Assembly (NCBI RefSeq): GCF_019801605.1
Contig: NZ_JAHVIT010000003.1
Span: 124,001-188,000 of the forward strand
Length of the DNA stretch: 64,000 nt
From: Maritimibacter alkaliphilus
Lineage (GTDB): Bacteria; Pseudomonadota; Alphaproteobacteria; Rhodobacterales; Rhodobacteraceae
Direction of reading: 5' to 3'
Shown here in pieces: positions 16,304 to 26,059 of this stretch. The stretch's first letter is position 1; each line of letters opens with the position of its first letter. The notes beneath the pieces are model-generated. The model ran no database searches and was not told where the DNA came from. It worked only from the letters and a program-made list of their open reading frames with translations. Position numbers and translations under genes: made by a program.

Positions 16304-19260
16304 CCGAGCAGTCTCCAAACGACATTTTCCATGCTTCCAGCTTCATGCAGGGGCAGAACGCCGAATACCTCGAACAACTCTATGCCCGCTATGCCAACGA
16401 CCCCGCGTCGGTGGACGAAGCCTGGCAGGCCTTCTTCAGCTCGCTCGGTGACGACGGGACCGATGTGAAGAAAGAGGCCGCCGGCGCCTCCTGGGATCGC
16501 GCCGACTGGCCGCCGACGCCCAATGACGACCTGACCGCCGCGCTCGACGGGATGTGGCCCGCCCCCGCGGAAGCCAAGGACGCCGGCAAGAAGATCAAGG
16601 AAAAGGCCGCCGCCAAGGGTGTCGAGGTCTCCGACGACGCTGTGAAACGCGCCGTGCTGGATTCGATCCGCGCCCTGATGATCATCCGGGCCTACCGGAT
16701 CCGCGGCCACCTGATCGCCGACATCGACCCGCTGGGGATGCGCGACAAGACCCCCCACCCCGAGCTCGACCCGAAGTCCTACGGCTTCACCGATGCCGAC
16801 ATGGATCGCCCGATCTTCATCGACAACGTGCTGGGTCTGCAGATCGCCACGATGCGCCAGATCATGGACATCGTGAAGCGCACCTATTGCGGCACCTTCG
16901 CCCTGCAGTACATGCACATCTCGGATCCCGAGCAGTCGGCATGGCTGAAGGAGCGCATCGAGGGCTACGGCAAGGAAATCACCTTCACCCGTGAAGGCCG
17001 CCGCGCCATCCTGAACAAGCTGGTCGAGGCCGAAGGCTTCGAGAAGTTCCTGCACGTCAAGTACATGGGCACCAAGCGCTTCGGCCTCGACGGCGGCGAA
17101 GCCCTGATCCCGGCGATGGAGCAGATCATCAAGCGGGGCGGCAACCTCGGCGCCAAGGAAGTCGTGGTCGGGATGCCCCACCGCGGCCGTCTCTCGGTGC
17201 TGGCCAACGTGATGAGCAAGCCCTACCGCGCGATCTTCAACGAATTCCAGGGCGGCTCCTTCAAGCCCGAGGACGTGGACGGCTCCGGCGACGTGAAATA
17301 CCACCTCGGCGCCTCCTCCGACCGCGAGTTCGACGGCAACTCCGTCCACCTGTCGCTGACGGCGAACCCCTCGCACCTCGAGGCGGTGAACCCGGTGGTC
17401 CTCGGCAAGGCCCGCGCCAAGCAGGCCCAGTTGAACGACGCTGATCGCACCGGGGTGATCCCGATCCTGCTGCACGGTGACGCGGCCTTCGCCGGTCAGG
17501 GCGTCGTGGCGGAATGCTTCGGCCTCTCCGGTCTCGTCGGGCACCGCACCGGCGGCACGATCCACATCGTCGTGAACAACCAGATCGGCTTCACCACCGC
17601 GCCGCACTTCTCGCGCTCCTCGCCCTACCCCACCGACAACGCCCTGGTGGTCGAGGCGCCGATCTTCCACGTGAACGGGGACGATCCGGAAGCCGTGGTG
17701 CACGCCGCCAAGGTGGCCACCGAGTTCCGTCAGAAGTTCCACAAGGACGTGGTCATCGACATCTTCTGCTATCGCCGCTTCGGTCACAACGAAGGCGATG
17801 AACCGATGTTCACCAACCCGATCATGTACAAGAACATCAAGGGTCATAAGACGACCCTGTCGCTCTACACTGATCGCCTCGTGAAGGACGGCCTCATCCC
17901 CGAGGGCGAGATCGAGGACATGAAGGCCGCGTTCCAGGCCCACCTCAACGAGGAGTTCGAGGCCGGCAAGGAATACAAGCCCAACAAGGCTGACTGGCTG
18001 GACGGCAAGTGGTCGGGCCTCGACCGCGAGAAGGACGAGTACCAGCGTGGCGAAACCGCCATCGCGCCCGAGACCATGCAGGACATCGGCAAGTCGCTGA
18101 CCTCCGCGCCCGCCGGCTACCCGCTGCACCGCACGGTGGAGCGTCTGCTGGATGCCAAGTCCAAGATGTTCGAAACCGGCGAAGGCTTCGACTGGGCCAC
18201 CGGTGAGGCGCTGGCCTTCGGCTCGCTGCTGACCGAGGGCTACCCGGTTCGCCTGGCCGGCCAGGACTCGACCCGCGGCACCTTCTCTCAGCGCCACTCG
18301 GCCCTGATCAACCAGGAGACGGAAGAGCGCTACTACCCGCTCAACAACATCCGCGAAGGTCAGGCCCGCTACGAGGTCATCGACTCGATGCTGTCGGAGT
18401 ACGCGGTGCTGGGCTTCGAATACGGCTACTCGCTGGCCGAACCCAACGCGCTGGTCATGTGGGAAGCCCAGTTCGGCGACTTCGCCAACGGCGCGCAGAT
18501 CATGTTCGACCAGTTCATCTCGTCGGGTGAATCGAAGTGGCTGCGGATGTCGGGCCTCGTGATGCTCCTGCCCCACGGCTACGAAGGCCAGGGCCCGGAA
18601 CACTCCTCCGCCCGCCTTGAGCGCTTCCTGCAGATGTGCGGCCAGGACAACTGGATCGTCGCCAACTGCTCGACGCCGGCGAACTACTTCCACATCCTGC
18701 GCCGCCAGCTGCACCGCGACTTCCGCAAGCCGCTGGTGCTGATGACGCCGAAGTCGCTGCTGCGCCACAAGCTGGCGGTCAGCAAGGCCGAGGACTTCAC
18801 CACCGGCTCCAGCTTCCACCGCGTGCTCTGGGATGACGCCCAGTATGGCAACTCGGACACCAAGCTGGCCGCAGACGACAAGATCAAGCGCGTCGTCATG
18901 TGCTCGGGCAAGGTCTACTACGACCTGCTGGAAGAGCGTGACGCCCGTGGGATCGACGACGTCTACCTGCTGCGGGTCGAACAGTTCTATCCCTTCCCGG
19001 CGATCTCGCTGGTCAAGGAGCTGGAACGCTTCAAGGGCGCAGAGATGGTCTGGTGCCAGGAAGAGCCCAAGAACCAGGGCGCCTGGACCTTCATCGAGCC
19101 CAACATCGAATGGGTGCTGGGCCGCATCGACGCCAAGCACAAGCGGCCCGTCTACGCCGGCCGCGCCGCCTCGGCTTCGCCCGCAACGGGCCTGGCCGCA
19201 CAGCACAAAGCACAGCAAGCAGCGCTCGTTGACGACGCGCTGACAGTCAAAGGGAACTAA
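16300..19260 (+). CDS. sucA: 2-oxoglutarate dehydrogenase E1 component
   Basis: The 986-residue thiamine diphosphate enzyme decarboxylates 2-oxoglutarate and transfers the succinyl group to lipoyl-SucB. Blocks seen include the N-terminal E2-binding segment with [43 protein letters not shown] with the following GDDPEAVV (Mg/ThDP site), and [12 protein letters not shown] near the C-terminus. I chose the ATG at 16300 because [16 protein letters not shown] is the family start. It overlaps the DUF805 stop by 4 nt. sucB follows after 5 nt. Confidence 0.97.
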   Translation: MTEQSPNDIFHASSFMQGQNAEYLEQLYARYANDPASVDEAWQAFFSSLGDDGTDVKKEAAGASWDRADWPPTPNDDLTAALDGMWPAPAEAKDAGKKIKEKAAAKGVEVSDDAVKRAVLDSIRALMIIRAYRIRGHLIADIDPLGMRDKTPHPELDPKSYGFTDADMDRPIFIDNVLGLQIATMRQIMDIVKRTYCGTFALQYMHISDPEQSAWLKERIEGYGKEITFTREGRRAILNKLVEAEGFEKFLHVKYMGTKRFGLDGGEALIPAMEQIIKRGGNLGAKEVVVGMPHRGRLSVLANVMSKPYRAIFNEFQGGSFKPEDVDGSGDVKYHLGASSDREFDGNSVHLSLTANPSHLEAVNPVVLGKARAKQAQLNDADRTGVIPILLHGDAAFAGQGVVAECFGLSGLVGHRTGGTIHIVVNNQIGFTTAPHFSRSSPYPTDNALVVEAPIFHVNGDDPEAVVHAAKVATEFRQKFHKDVVIDIFCYRRFGHNEGDEPMFTNPIMYKNIKGHKTTLSLYTDRLVKDGLIPEGEIEDMKAAFQAHLNEEFEAGKEYKPNKADWLDGKWSGLDREKDEYQRGETAIAPETMQDIGKSLTSAPAGYPLHRTVERLLDAKSKMFETGEGFDWATGEALAFGSLLTEGYPVRLAGQDSTRGTFSQRHSALINQETEERYYPLNNIREGQARYEVIDSMLSEYAVLGFEYGYSLAEPNALVMWEAQFGDFANGAQIMFDQFISSGESKWLRMSGLVMLLPHGYEGQGPEHSSARLERFLQMCGQDNWIVANCSTPANYFHILRRQLHRDFRKPLVLMTPKSLLRHKLAVSKAEDFTTGSSFHRVLWDDAQYGNSDTKLAADDKIKRVVMCSGKVYYDLLEERDARGIDDVYLLRVEQFYPFPAISLVKELERFKGAEMVWCQEEPKNQGAWTFIEPNIEWVLGRIDAKHKRPVYAGRAASASPATGLAAQHKAQQAALVDDALTVKGN

Positions 19261-19265
19261 GACGC

Positions 19266-20786
19266 ATGACGACCGAAATTCGTGTCCCCACCCTGGGTGA
19301 AAGCGTCACCGAAGCGACGGTGGCCACCTGGTTCAAGAAACCCGGTGATGCCGTGGCCGTGGACGAGATGCTCTGCGAGCTGGAAACCGACAAGGTGACC
19401 GTCGAGGTCCCCTCCCCCGCCGCGGGCGTGCTGGCCGACATCGTCGCCGCCGAGGGCGAGACCGTGGGCGTCGACGCCCTGCTGGGCAACATCTCGGAAG
19501 AAGGCAACGCCGGCCCCGAGGAAGTGAAGCCCAAGGCCGAAGAGAAAGCCGCAGCGGCCCCCGCCGCCGCCGGTGGTACCTCGGTCGACGTCATGGTCCC
19601 CACGCTGGGTGAATCCGTGACCGAAGCCACCGTGGCGACCTGGTTCAAGAAGGTCGGCGACACCGTCGCCCAGGACGAGATGCTCTGCGAACTGGAGACC
19701 GACAAGGTCTCCGTCGAAGTGCCCTCGCCCGCAGCCGGCACCCTGACCGAGATCGTGGCGCCCGAAGGCACCACCGTCGACGCCACCGCCAAGCTGGCCG
19801 TGATCTCCTCGGGCGAAGGTGCCGCCGCCGCGGCCCCCGCCGCTGCTGCCGCTCCGGCCGCCACCACGTCCGCGCCGGCATCGTCGGGCAAGGACGTCGA
19901 GGACGCGCCCTCGGCCAAGAAGGCCATGGCAGAGGCCGGCCTCTCGGCTGGTCAGGTCTCGGGCTCCGGCCGTGACGGTCGCATCATGAAGGAAGACGTG
20001 GCCAAGGCCATCGCCGCCGGCACCTCCGCCGCCGCAGCGCCCGCCCCGGCCGCCGCACCGCGCGCGCCCGTCGCCGCCGACGACGCGGCCCGCGAAGAGC
20101 GCGTCAAGATGACCCGCCTGCGTCAGACCATTGCCCGCCGTCTGAAGGACAGCCAGAACACCGCGGCCATGCTGACCACCTACAACGAGGTGGACATGAC
20201 CGAGGTCATGGCGCTGCGCAACGAGTACAAGGACCTGTTCCTGAAGAAACACGGCGTGAAGCTCGGCTTCATGTCCTTCTTCACCAAGGCCTGCTGCCAC
20301 GCGCTGAAAGAGGTCCCCGAGGTCAACGCCGAGATCGACGGCACCGACATCGTGTACAAGAACTTCGTGCACATGGGCATCGCCGCAGGCACGCCCACCG
20401 GTCTCGTCGTGCCCGTCATCCGTGACGCCGACGCCATGTCGTTTGCCGACATCGAGAAGGCCATCGCCGAGAAGGGCGCCCGCGCCCGGGACGGCAAGCT
20501 CTCCATGGCGGAAATGCAGGGCGGCACCTTCACGATCTCGAACGGCGGCGTCTACGGCTCGCTGATGTCCTCGCCGATCCTGAACCCCCCGCAGTCCGGT
20601 ATCCTCGGCATGCACAAGATCCAGGACCGTCCGATGGCCATCAACGGCAAGGTGGAAATCCGCCCGATGATGTACCTCGCCCTGTCCTACGATCACCGCA
20701 TCGTCGACGGCAAAGGCGCCGTGACCTTCCTCGTGCGCGTCAAGGAAGCGCTGGAAGATCCCCGTCGCCTGCTGATGGACCTGTAA
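19266..20786 (+). CDS. sucB: 2-oxoglutarate dehydrogenase E2 (dihydrolipoamide succinyltransferase) with two lipoyl domains
   Basis: This 506-residue protein is about 100 residues longer than the usual SucB because it has two lipoyl domains. The lipoylated lysines are expected at Lys43 and Lys147, each in an ELETDKV motif. An Ala/Pro-rich linker follows, then the E3-binding domain ([14 protein letters not shown], about 215-250), then the catalytic domain ending in the [13 protein letters not shown] motif with the active-site histidine. The two lipoyl domains are nearly identical over the first 50 residues, which suggests an internal duplication. It is between sucA and the MAPEG genes. Confidence 0.97.
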   Translation: MTTEIRVPTLGESVTEATVATWFKKPGDAVAVDEMLCELETDKVTVEVPSPAAGVLADIVAAEGETVGVDALLGNISEEGNAGPEEVKPKAEEKAAAAPAAAGGTSVDVMVPTLGESVTEATVATWFKKVGDTVAQDEMLCELETDKVSVEVPSPAAGTLTEIVAPEGTTVDATAKLAVISSGEGAAAAAPAAAAAPAATTSAPASSGKDVEDAPSAKKAMAEAGLSAGQVSGSGRDGRIMKEDVAKAIAAGTSAAAAPAPAAAPRAPVAADDAAREERVKMTRLRQTIARRLKDSQNTAAMLTTYNEVDMTEVMALRNEYKDLFLKKHGVKLGFMSFFTKACCHALKEVPEVNAEIDGTDIVYKNFVHMGIAAGTPTGLVVPVIRDADAMSFADIEKAIAEKGARARDGKLSMAEMQGGTFTISNGGVYGSLMSSPILNPPQSGILGMHKIQDRPMAINGKVEIRPMMYLALSYDHRIVDGKGAVTFLVRVKEALEDPRRLLMDL

Positions 20787-20795
20787 GATCATGAC

Positions 20796-20870
20796 GGGGC
20801 CCGGCAGAACGGCGTCTCCGTCCGGCGGCAGGCTTCCTGCCGTCGGCGGAGGGGCGTGTCGCCGGGCCCC
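20796..20870 (+). promoter_or_regulatory. Nested hairpin between sucB and the MAPEG genes
   Basis: GGGGCCCGGC (20796-20805) pairs perfectly with GCCGGGCCCC (20861-20870), and within the loop CGGCAGG (20826-20832) pairs with CCTGCCG (20836-20842). TTCTTTC follows. The element starts 10 nt after the sucB stop. It could be a leaky terminator or an mRNA-stabilising end that sets sucAB apart from the downstream genes. Confidence 0.55.
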
Positions 20871-20969
20871 GCTTCTTTCTGCCTGCGCCCGACCGGCCGC
20901 AGCGCCCGTTTTCCGCTCTTGCCTTCATGGACTCCCGGATCAGGTGAAGACCTTTACGGAGGACCTCAC

Positions 20970-21359
20970 ATGACACCCGAACTCCTCGCCCTCGCCCTCG
21001 TGGCTGTCGAACACGCCGTGCTCGTCTTCTGGTCGCAGAAGCTGCTGACCCGCGATGTCGGGATGGAGGGCAACGCCGGCCCGCGCGACGACCTGCCGCC
21101 GCTGGCCGAGGACACGATGCGCCTGCGCCGCGCACTTGCCAACCATACCGAGAATTTCCCGCTCTTCATCGGGGCCGTGGTCTGCGTGCTGCTCTCCGAC
21201 AGCGCCAGCTGGTTCACCGCGCTCTGTGCCGCGATCTACGTCGTGGCCCGCGGGATCTACATCCCGGCCTACAAGTACGGCTGGGCGCCCTGGCGCTCGA
21301 TGATCTTCTCCGCGGGCTTCCTCGCAACGGCGGCGATGTACGTCGCCGCGGTGCTCTGA
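20970..21359 (+). CDS. MAPEG family membrane protein (first of a pair)
   Basis: The 129-residue protein has four hydrophobic helices and the MAPEG (glutathione S-transferase-like membrane protein) pattern. RLRRALANHTENFPLFIGAVV supplies the conserved Arg-Asn-x-x-Glu-Asn-like block, and ARGIYIPAYKYGWAPWRS marks the last loop. The ATG at 20970 has GGAGG upstream. It is followed after 7 nt by a second MAPEG gene of similar build. In eukaryotes such proteins handle glutathione and lipid hydroperoxides; the bacterial role is unclear. Confidence 0.88.
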   Translation: MTPELLALALVAVEHAVLVFWSQKLLTRDVGMEGNAGPRDDLPPLAEDTMRLRRALANHTENFPLFIGAVVCVLLSDSASWFTALCAAIYVVARGIYIPAYKYGWAPWRSMIFSAGFLATAAMYVAAVL

Positions 21360-21366
21360 GGCCGCG

Positions 21367-21780
21367 ATGGAACCGCATCTCACAATTCTCGCCCTCGCGG
21401 CCCTGCTTCAGGTCGGCCAGATCGTCCTGATGGCGGTGCCCGCGAACCTTGAGTTGGGCACCAAGACCACCACGGGCCCGCGCGATCCGCAGGATGCGCC
21501 GCAGGGCAATCCCTATCTGCTGATGTCGCGCCGCACCGGGCGGCTGCACCGGGCGATGAACAACCACTTCGAGGCGCTGATCCTCTTCACCATCGCCACG
21601 CTCGTCGTGGTGCTGGGCGAGGCGGCCAGCCCCCTCACCGTCACCATGGGCTGGCTCTACCTCGCCGCCCGGGTGCTCTATATTCCGGCCTATGCCTTCG
21701 GCTGGGCCCCCTGGAGGTCCTACCTCTGGGCGCTCGGCCTTCAGGCCACCGTGATCATGCTGGTGGCGGCCCTCTTCTAG
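21367..21780 (+). CDS. MAPEG family membrane protein (second of a pair)
   Basis: The 137-residue protein has four hydrophobic helices with the MAPEG block [20 protein letters not shown] and the ending [19 protein letters not shown]. The YIPAY-GWAPWRS loop is almost the same as in the preceding gene, so the pair probably arose by tandem duplication and may form a heteromer. It lies between sucB and lpd and is followed directly by a post-stop repeat element. Confidence 0.88.
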   Translation: MEPHLTILALAALLQVGQIVLMAVPANLELGTKTTTGPRDPQDAPQGNPYLLMSRRTGRLHRAMNNHFEALILFTIATLVVVLGEAASPLTVTMGWLYLAARVLYIPAYAFGWAPWRSYLWALGLQATVIMLVAALF

Positions 21781-21785
21781 GGCCC

Positions 21786-21846
21786 TCATCTTTCCCGAAA
21801 TACTCCGGGGGGCCGCGCCATGCGCGGCGGGGGCAGCGCCCCCTCC
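21786..21846 (+). repeat. Post-stop repeat element, copy after the MAPEG pair
   Basis: A few bases after the stop comes CATCTTTCCCGAAATACTCC, then a G-rich stretch, then an inverted repeat CCGCGCC/GGCGCGG-like and GGGGGCAGCGCCCCC. The motif CCCGAAATACTCCGGGG recurs, sometimes with small changes, at six other places in this window. Confidence 0.7.
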
Positions 21847-21904
21847 CCGGTCCAGACCAGACCGATCCGGCGCAGAGGCGCCGCAAAGACAAAGGAGACC
21901 TCTC

Positions 21905-23299
21905 ATGGCCCAATACGACGTCATCGTCATCGGCGCAGGCCCCGGCGGCTATGTCGCTGCCATCCGCTGCGCGCAGCTCGGCCTCAAGACCGCCGTTGTC
22001 GAAGGCCGCGAGACCCTCGGCGGCACCTGCCTCAACGTGGGCTGCATCCCCTCCAAGGCGCTGCTGCACGCCACGCACCAGCTGCACGAGGCAGAGCACA
22101 ACTTCGCCACCATGGGCCTGAAGGGCAAATCCCCCTCCGTCGACTGGCCGACCATGCAGGAGTACAAGCAGTCGGTCGTGGACGGGAACACCAAGGGCAT
22201 CGAGTTCCTGTTCAAGAAGAACAAGATCGACTGGCTGAAAGGCTGGGGCTCTATCCCTGCCGCCGGCAAGGTCAAGGTCGGTGAGGAAACCCACGACGCC
22301 AAGAACATCATCGTGGCCTCCGGCTCCGTGCCCTCCGCCCTGCCCGGGATCACCGTGGACAACGAGGCCGGCCTCGTGGTGGACAGCACCGGCGCGCTCG
22401 CGCTGCCGAAGATCCCCAAGAAGATGATCGTGGTCGGCGCCGGTGTGATCGGCCTCGAACTGGGCTCGGTCTACAAGCGCCTCGGCGCCGAGGTGACCGT
22501 GGTCGAATTCCTCGACAACATCACCCCCGGCATGGACGGTGAAGTGCAGAAGAACCTGCAGAAGATCCTCAAGAAGCAGGGCATGGAGTTCATCCTGGGC
22601 GCCGCCGTGCAATCGGTCGAGACCACCAAGACCAAGGCCAAGCTGACCTACAAGCTGCGCAAGGACGAGAGCGAGCACACGCTCGACGCCGACTGCGTGC
22701 TCGTGGCGACCGGTCGCAAGGCCTATACCGACGGCCTCGGCCTTGCCGACCTCGGTGTCGAGATGACCGACCGCGGTCAGGTCAAGACCGACGCCCACTG
22801 GGCCACCAACGTGAAGGGCATCTATGCCATCGGTGACGCGATCACCGGCCCGATGCTCGCCCACAAGGCCGAGGACGAAGGCATGGCCGTCGCCGAGGTC
22901 ATCGCGGGCAAGCATGGCCACGTGAACTACTCGGTCATCCCCGGCGTGATCTATACCCACCCCGAGGTCGCCTCCGTCGGCGCCACCGAGGAGAGCCTGA
23001 AGGCCGAGGGCCGCGCCTACAAGGTCGGCAAGTTCCCCTTCATGGGCAACGCCCGCGCCAAGGCCGTCTTCGCCTCCGAGGGCTTCGTGAAGATCATCGC
23101 GGACAAGGACACCGACCGCGTGCTCGGCGCCCACATCATCGGGCCGGCAGCCGGCGACATGATCCACGAGATCTGCGTGGCGATGGAATTCGGCGCCTCG
23201 GCGCAGGACGTCGCCCTGACCTGCCACGCCCACCCGACCTACTCGGAAGCGGTGCGCGAAGCGGCACTCGCCTGCGGCGACGGCGCGATCCACGTCTGA
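21905..23299 (+). CDS. lpd: Dihydrolipoamide dehydrogenase (E3)
   Basis: This 464-residue flavoprotein reoxidises the dihydrolipoyl groups of SucB with NAD. It shows the FAD motif [15 protein letters not shown], the redox disulfide in [13 protein letters not shown] (Cys42, Cys47), the NAD motif [14 protein letters not shown], and the C-terminal HAHPTYSEA base. AAAGGAGA precedes the ATG. It is separated from sucB by the MAPEG pair. The location strongly suggests it serves 2-oxoglutarate dehydrogenase, though one E3 often serves several complexes. Confidence 0.97.
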   Translation: MAQYDVIVIGAGPGGYVAAIRCAQLGLKTAVVEGRETLGGTCLNVGCIPSKALLHATHQLHEAEHNFATMGLKGKSPSVDWPTMQEYKQSVVDGNTKGIEFLFKKNKIDWLKGWGSIPAAGKVKVGEETHDAKNIIVASGSVPSALPGITVDNEAGLVVDSTGALALPKIPKKMIVVGAGVIGLELGSVYKRLGAEVTVVEFLDNITPGMDGEVQKNLQKILKKQGMEFILGAAVQSVETTKTKAKLTYKLRKDESEHTLDADCVLVATGRKAYTDGLGLADLGVEMTDRGQVKTDAHWATNVKGIYAIGDAITGPMLAHKAEDEGMAVAEVIAGKHGHVNYSVIPGVIYTHPEVASVGATEESLKAEGRAYKVGKFPFMGNARAKAVFASEGFVKIIADKDTDRVLGAHIIGPAAGDMIHEICVAMEFGASAQDVALTCHAHPTYSEAVREAALACGDGAIHV

Positions 23300-23339
23300 T
23301 CGCCCGCCCCGGGGGCGTCCCCGGCACCAAGGGTCTGAA

Positions 23340-23367
23340 GGGCCGCCCGCACAGGGCGGCCCTTTTT
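23340..23367 (+). terminator. lpd terminator
   Basis: A perfect 8-bp stem GGGCCGCC/GGCGGCCC (23340-23347 and 23355-23362) with a 7-nt loop is followed by TTTTT. It marks the end of the suc-lpd region. Confidence 0.93.
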
Positions 23368-23726
23368 CGTGGCGGAGGACCCCGATGGTTCGGCCCCTGC
23401 GCCGGCGCCCGCGCGCATCGCCGCTCCGACCGGATCACATGCTGCCCACACCTCCACCGCGTCCCGCGCCGGTATCACCCCGCGCCGCGTCCCGCCCGTG
23501 CCGCCCCGACCCGTCGTCCCGCGCGCGCCCCTGCACCGGGTCATGCGCAAACCGCGCCTGCACCGCCCCCCGCCGGTTCCGCACCGCGCCCGCCGCCACG
23601 TTGCGCGAAAGTCTTCGCCTGGCCCGGCAAATGACCTAGCTTGCCCGGAACGCCGGCCATGCGCCCTGCCGGTCCCTGGCTTTCCCTGCCGTTTCCCCGC
23701 CGCCCGCGCCCTCAGCCAAGAGCCCG
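23368..23726. other. Intergenic region between lpd and the glycosyltransferase
   Basis: This very C-rich stretch contains no gene that I can support. The short open frames in it have biased, Arg/Pro-rich translations expected of non-coding GC-rich DNA. It must contain the promoter for the following gene. Confidence 0.5.
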
Positions 23727-24533
23727 ATGCCCGATCCACTCGTCTCCGTCCTGATCCCCGCCTACCACGCCGCGGCGACGCTGACCGCCGCGCTGCGCTC
23801 CATCGCCACCTGCGGCCTGCCCTCGGAGGCGGTGGAGATCGTCGTCGCCCCCGATGACGGGCAGGCCTATGGCGACCTGCTGTCTCAGACGCCGGGCTTG
23901 CGCTGCCTGCCCCCCGGCCCGGTGGCCAGCGGGCCGGGCGCCACGCGCAACCGCGCCCGGGCCGCCGCACGGGGCGCGTGGCTGGCCTTCCTCGATGCGG
24001 ATGACACATGGGCGCCCGGCTACCTTGCCGCGCTCCTGCCGCTGGCACAGGCCCATGGCGCGGCCTTCGGGCGGACGCGCATCCTGCGCGGCACGGCGCC
24101 CGCGCTGGACCTGCCGGGCACCGCCCGCGCGGAGATCACGCTGGAGACTTTCGGCACCACGGGGGCAAGCTTTCACCCGGTGATGGCCGCCGCCCTCGCC
24201 CGGCCCTTCCCGGATCTGCCGGCGCAGGACGTGGCCCATGCAGTGGACCTGCTGGCCCGCCTCGGCGGCAGCGCCCCGCTGGGCGAGGCGACCTACGAGT
24301 TGCACCTGCGCTGCGACAGTACGACCGCGCAGGAGGATTTCTCCGCCCGGGTCGCCGCGGCCTATGCCGCCTACGCGCGCGCCTTCGAGGACTCGGACCT
24401 GCCGCCGGAGATGGCGCACCGCGCGGCGCGGGTGTTCCGGGACAAGGCCGCGCTGAATGCGGCCTACGCGGCCGAGGGACAGGGGCGCGCCTTCTATGAT
24501 TTCGTGGCGGATCGGCTGGCGCGCACCGGGTGA
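23727..24533 (+). CDS. Family 2 glycosyltransferase
   Basis: The 268-residue protein opens with LVSVLIPAYHAAATLTAALRS, the nucleotide-binding start of GT-A fold family 2 enzymes. The block GATRNRARAAARGAWLAFLDADD follows, with the metal-binding DxD-type acidic motif at about 90-93. It has no membrane segment. It transfers a sugar from a nucleotide donor, but the sugar and acceptor are not predictable. It stands alone, followed by a cluster of AT-rich palindromes. Confidence 0.85.
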   Translation: MPDPLVSVLIPAYHAAATLTAALRSIATCGLPSEAVEIVVAPDDGQAYGDLLSQTPGLRCLPPGPVASGPGATRNRARAAARGAWLAFLDADDTWAPGYLAALLPLAQAHGAAFGRTRILRGTAPALDLPGTARAEITLETFGTTGASFHPVMAAALARPFPDLPAQDVAHAVDLLARLGGSAPLGEATYELHLRCDSTTAQEDFSARVAAAYAAYARAFEDSDLPPEMAHRAARVFRDKAALNAAYAAEGQGRAFYDFVADRLARTG

Positions 24534-24541
24534 GGCTCCAG

Positions 24542-24676
24542 CCGGAATTTTCGAAAATTCCGGTCCGTTTTCTTCAAAGAAAACGGGCAAGGCCCGCTGC
24601 CGGGCACACCCTTCAGACAGGGACGTAGAAGAATTTTAAGGAAAATTCTTCGCAAAAGTCTTGTTTCAAGACTTTT
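24542..24676. repeat. Mosaic of four AT-rich palindromes (order C-D-A-B)
   Basis: Four palindromes lie in a row. C, a 22-bp perfect palindrome built on GGAATTTTCGAAAATTCC, is at 24542-24563. D, CCGTTTTCTT/AAGAAAACGG, is at 24565-24586. A, GAAGAATTTT/AAAATTCTTC with a 4-nt loop, is at 24628-24651. B, AAAAGTCTTG/CAAGACTTTT with a 3-nt loop, is at 24654-24676. The same modules recur near 36.1 kb and 48.9 kb. The AT content is in sharp contrast with the surroundings. Confidence 0.8.
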
Positions 24677-24738
24677 GAGGGGCTCCGCCCCCGCCGCCCG
24701 AGGGGCGGCTCCCCCGGAGTATTTCGGGAAAGCTGATG
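24677..24738 (-). repeat. Post-stop repeat element beyond the PPOX gene
   Basis: Read from the minus-strand PPOX gene outward, the stop is followed within a few bases by CAGCTTTCCCGAAATACTCC, then GGGGGAGCCGCCCC and further GC-rich inverted repeats. It is directly joined to palindrome B of the AT-rich mosaic. Confidence 0.7.
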
Positions 24739-25344
24739 TTACCAGAGGCTCTTGGCCGCGCGCTCGGGCCAGCTGCGGTCATAGTCCGCGCCGCCGACCT
24801 CGCCACTGGTCATCTCGGCGAGGATCTGGCCCACCGTGGGCAGCCCCGCACTTTCGTCGCCGGCGGTCCAGAGCCGGGCGCGCATCAGGGCGCGGGCACA
24901 CTGGCTGTAGATCTCCTCGATCGAGATCACGATCACCGTGCGGGGCTGCTTGCCCTTGAACTCGAACCGCGCCAGCAGCGCGGGATCGGCGGTGATCTTC
25001 GCGGTGCCGTTGACCCGCACCGCGTTGTTGGAGCCGGGCACGAGGAACATCAGCGACAGCCGCGGGTCGCGCACGATGTTGCGCAGCGTGTCGATCCGGT
25101 CGTTGCCCTTCCAGTCCGGCAGCGCCAGCGTCGTCTCGTCGAGCTCGGTCACCACCGGGCCGTCGTCGCCGCGCGGGCTGCCGTCGGTGCCCTCGGGCCC
25201 CACGGTAGAGACGACGCAGAAGCGGCTCGCCATGATCCACTGGCGGTAGAGCGGCGTCATCCGGTCCGCCACCTTGCGCATGGCCGCCGCGCCGGGCGTC
25301 CCGTAGTGCGCCTCCAGCGCCTCGATGCTGTCAATGAACTCCAT
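24739..25344 (-). CDS. Pyridoxamine 5'-phosphate oxidase-family FMN-binding protein
   Basis: The 201-residue protein resembles the MSMEG_1061-type branch of the PPOX split-barrel family. It has SRFCVVSTVGPEGTDGSPRGD, LPDWKGNDRIDTLRNIVRDPRLSLMFLVPG, NAVRVNGTA and a C-terminal IYSQCARALMRARLW block. These small flavoproteins bind FMN or F420 and reduce small substrates; the substrate is unknown. The start overlaps the end of plsC by 14 nt, so it is the last gene of the ftsEX-plsC cluster. Confidence 0.85.
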   Translation of the reverse strand: MEFIDSIEALEAHYGTPGAAAMRKVADRMTPLYRQWIMASRFCVVSTVGPEGTDGSPRGDDGPVVTELDETTLALPDWKGNDRIDTLRNIVRDPRLSLMFLVPGSNNAVRVNGTAKITADPALLARFEFKGKQPRTVIVISIEEIYSQCARALMRARLWTAGDESAGLPTVGQILAEMTSGEVGGADYDRSWPERAAKSLW

Positions 25345-26059
25345 CGGTCCGTCCTTCCGCTACATCCATGAGCCGGTCCGAGGCCGTCTCGATCCGGTCT
25401 TCCAGCGTTGCCATGAACTCGGCCCGGGGCAGGCCCGGGGGCAGCGTCTCGAGGAATTCCACCACCGCGAGCCCCGGCTTGCGCAGCATCCCCCGGCGCG
25501 GCCAGAAGAGGCCCACGTTGGTGGCGGCGGGCACGCAGGGCTGACCAGTCTCGTGATAGAGCACGGCGGTACCGGTCTTGTAGGGCATCTTGACCCGGGG
25601 CGCGACGCGGGTGCCCTGTGGGTAGATCACCAGCTGCCCGGCGGGCGCGGTGCCCGAGGTCACCTCCTGTACCATCTTGCGCATCGCCGCCGCCCGCTTG
25701 CCCCGTTTCACCGGCACGCAGCCGATGCGCTGCGCGTACCAGCCGAGGATCGGGGCAAAGCGCAGCTCGTCCTTCATGATGAACTTGGGGCGGCGCAGCT
25801 CGCTGCACAGGATGATGATGTCGAAGAAGCTCTGGTGCTTGGAGGCGATCAGCACCTCCGCATGGGGCACCGGCCCGCGCAGTTCCGAGTGCAGCCCGCA
25901 GATCACCCGCGCCGTCCAGCGGACATAGCGGCAATAGGTGTTCACGCCCCGGTACGCGCCGGTGCGGCTGAAGAGCGCCCAGGGCCCGAAGACAAGCGCC
26001 GCCACCACCATGGCGAGGTACATCTGCACCACGAAGATCACCGAGCGGATGTATTGCAT
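25331..26059 (-). CDS. plsC: 1-acyl-sn-glycerol-3-phosphate acyltransferase
   Basis: The 242-residue protein has an N-terminal membrane segment (SVIFVVQMYLAMVVAALVFG) and the acyltransferase motif SKHQSFFD (H-x4-D-like active site), then the KRG and YPQGTR (motif III EGTR-like) blocks. It acylates lysophosphatidate to phosphatidate. The ATG at 26059 shares one base with the ftsX stop (TGATG). Its linkage to ftsEX is common in this family of bacteria. The substitution of Q for E in the motif III block is the only oddity. Confidence 0.88.
   Translation of the reverse strand: MQYIRSVIFVVQMYLAMVVAALVFGPWALFSRTGAYRGVNTYCRYVRWTARVICGLHSELRGPVPHAEVLIASKHQSFFDIIILCSELRRPKFIMKDELRFAPILGWYAQRIGCVPVKRGKRAAAMRKMVQEVTSGTAPAGQLVIYPQGTRVAPRVKMPYKTGTAVLYHETGQPCVPAATNVGLFWPRRGMLRKPGLAVVEFLETLPPGLPRAEFMATLEDRIETASDRLMDVAEGRTDGVH

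Noticed and set aside
16267-19218. A 983-residue open frame antisense to sucA
   Set aside because: It is the shadow of the highly biased sucA codons. Its translation is rich in Leu, Val, Gly and His without any family block, while the plus-strand frame is a textbook E1 protein.
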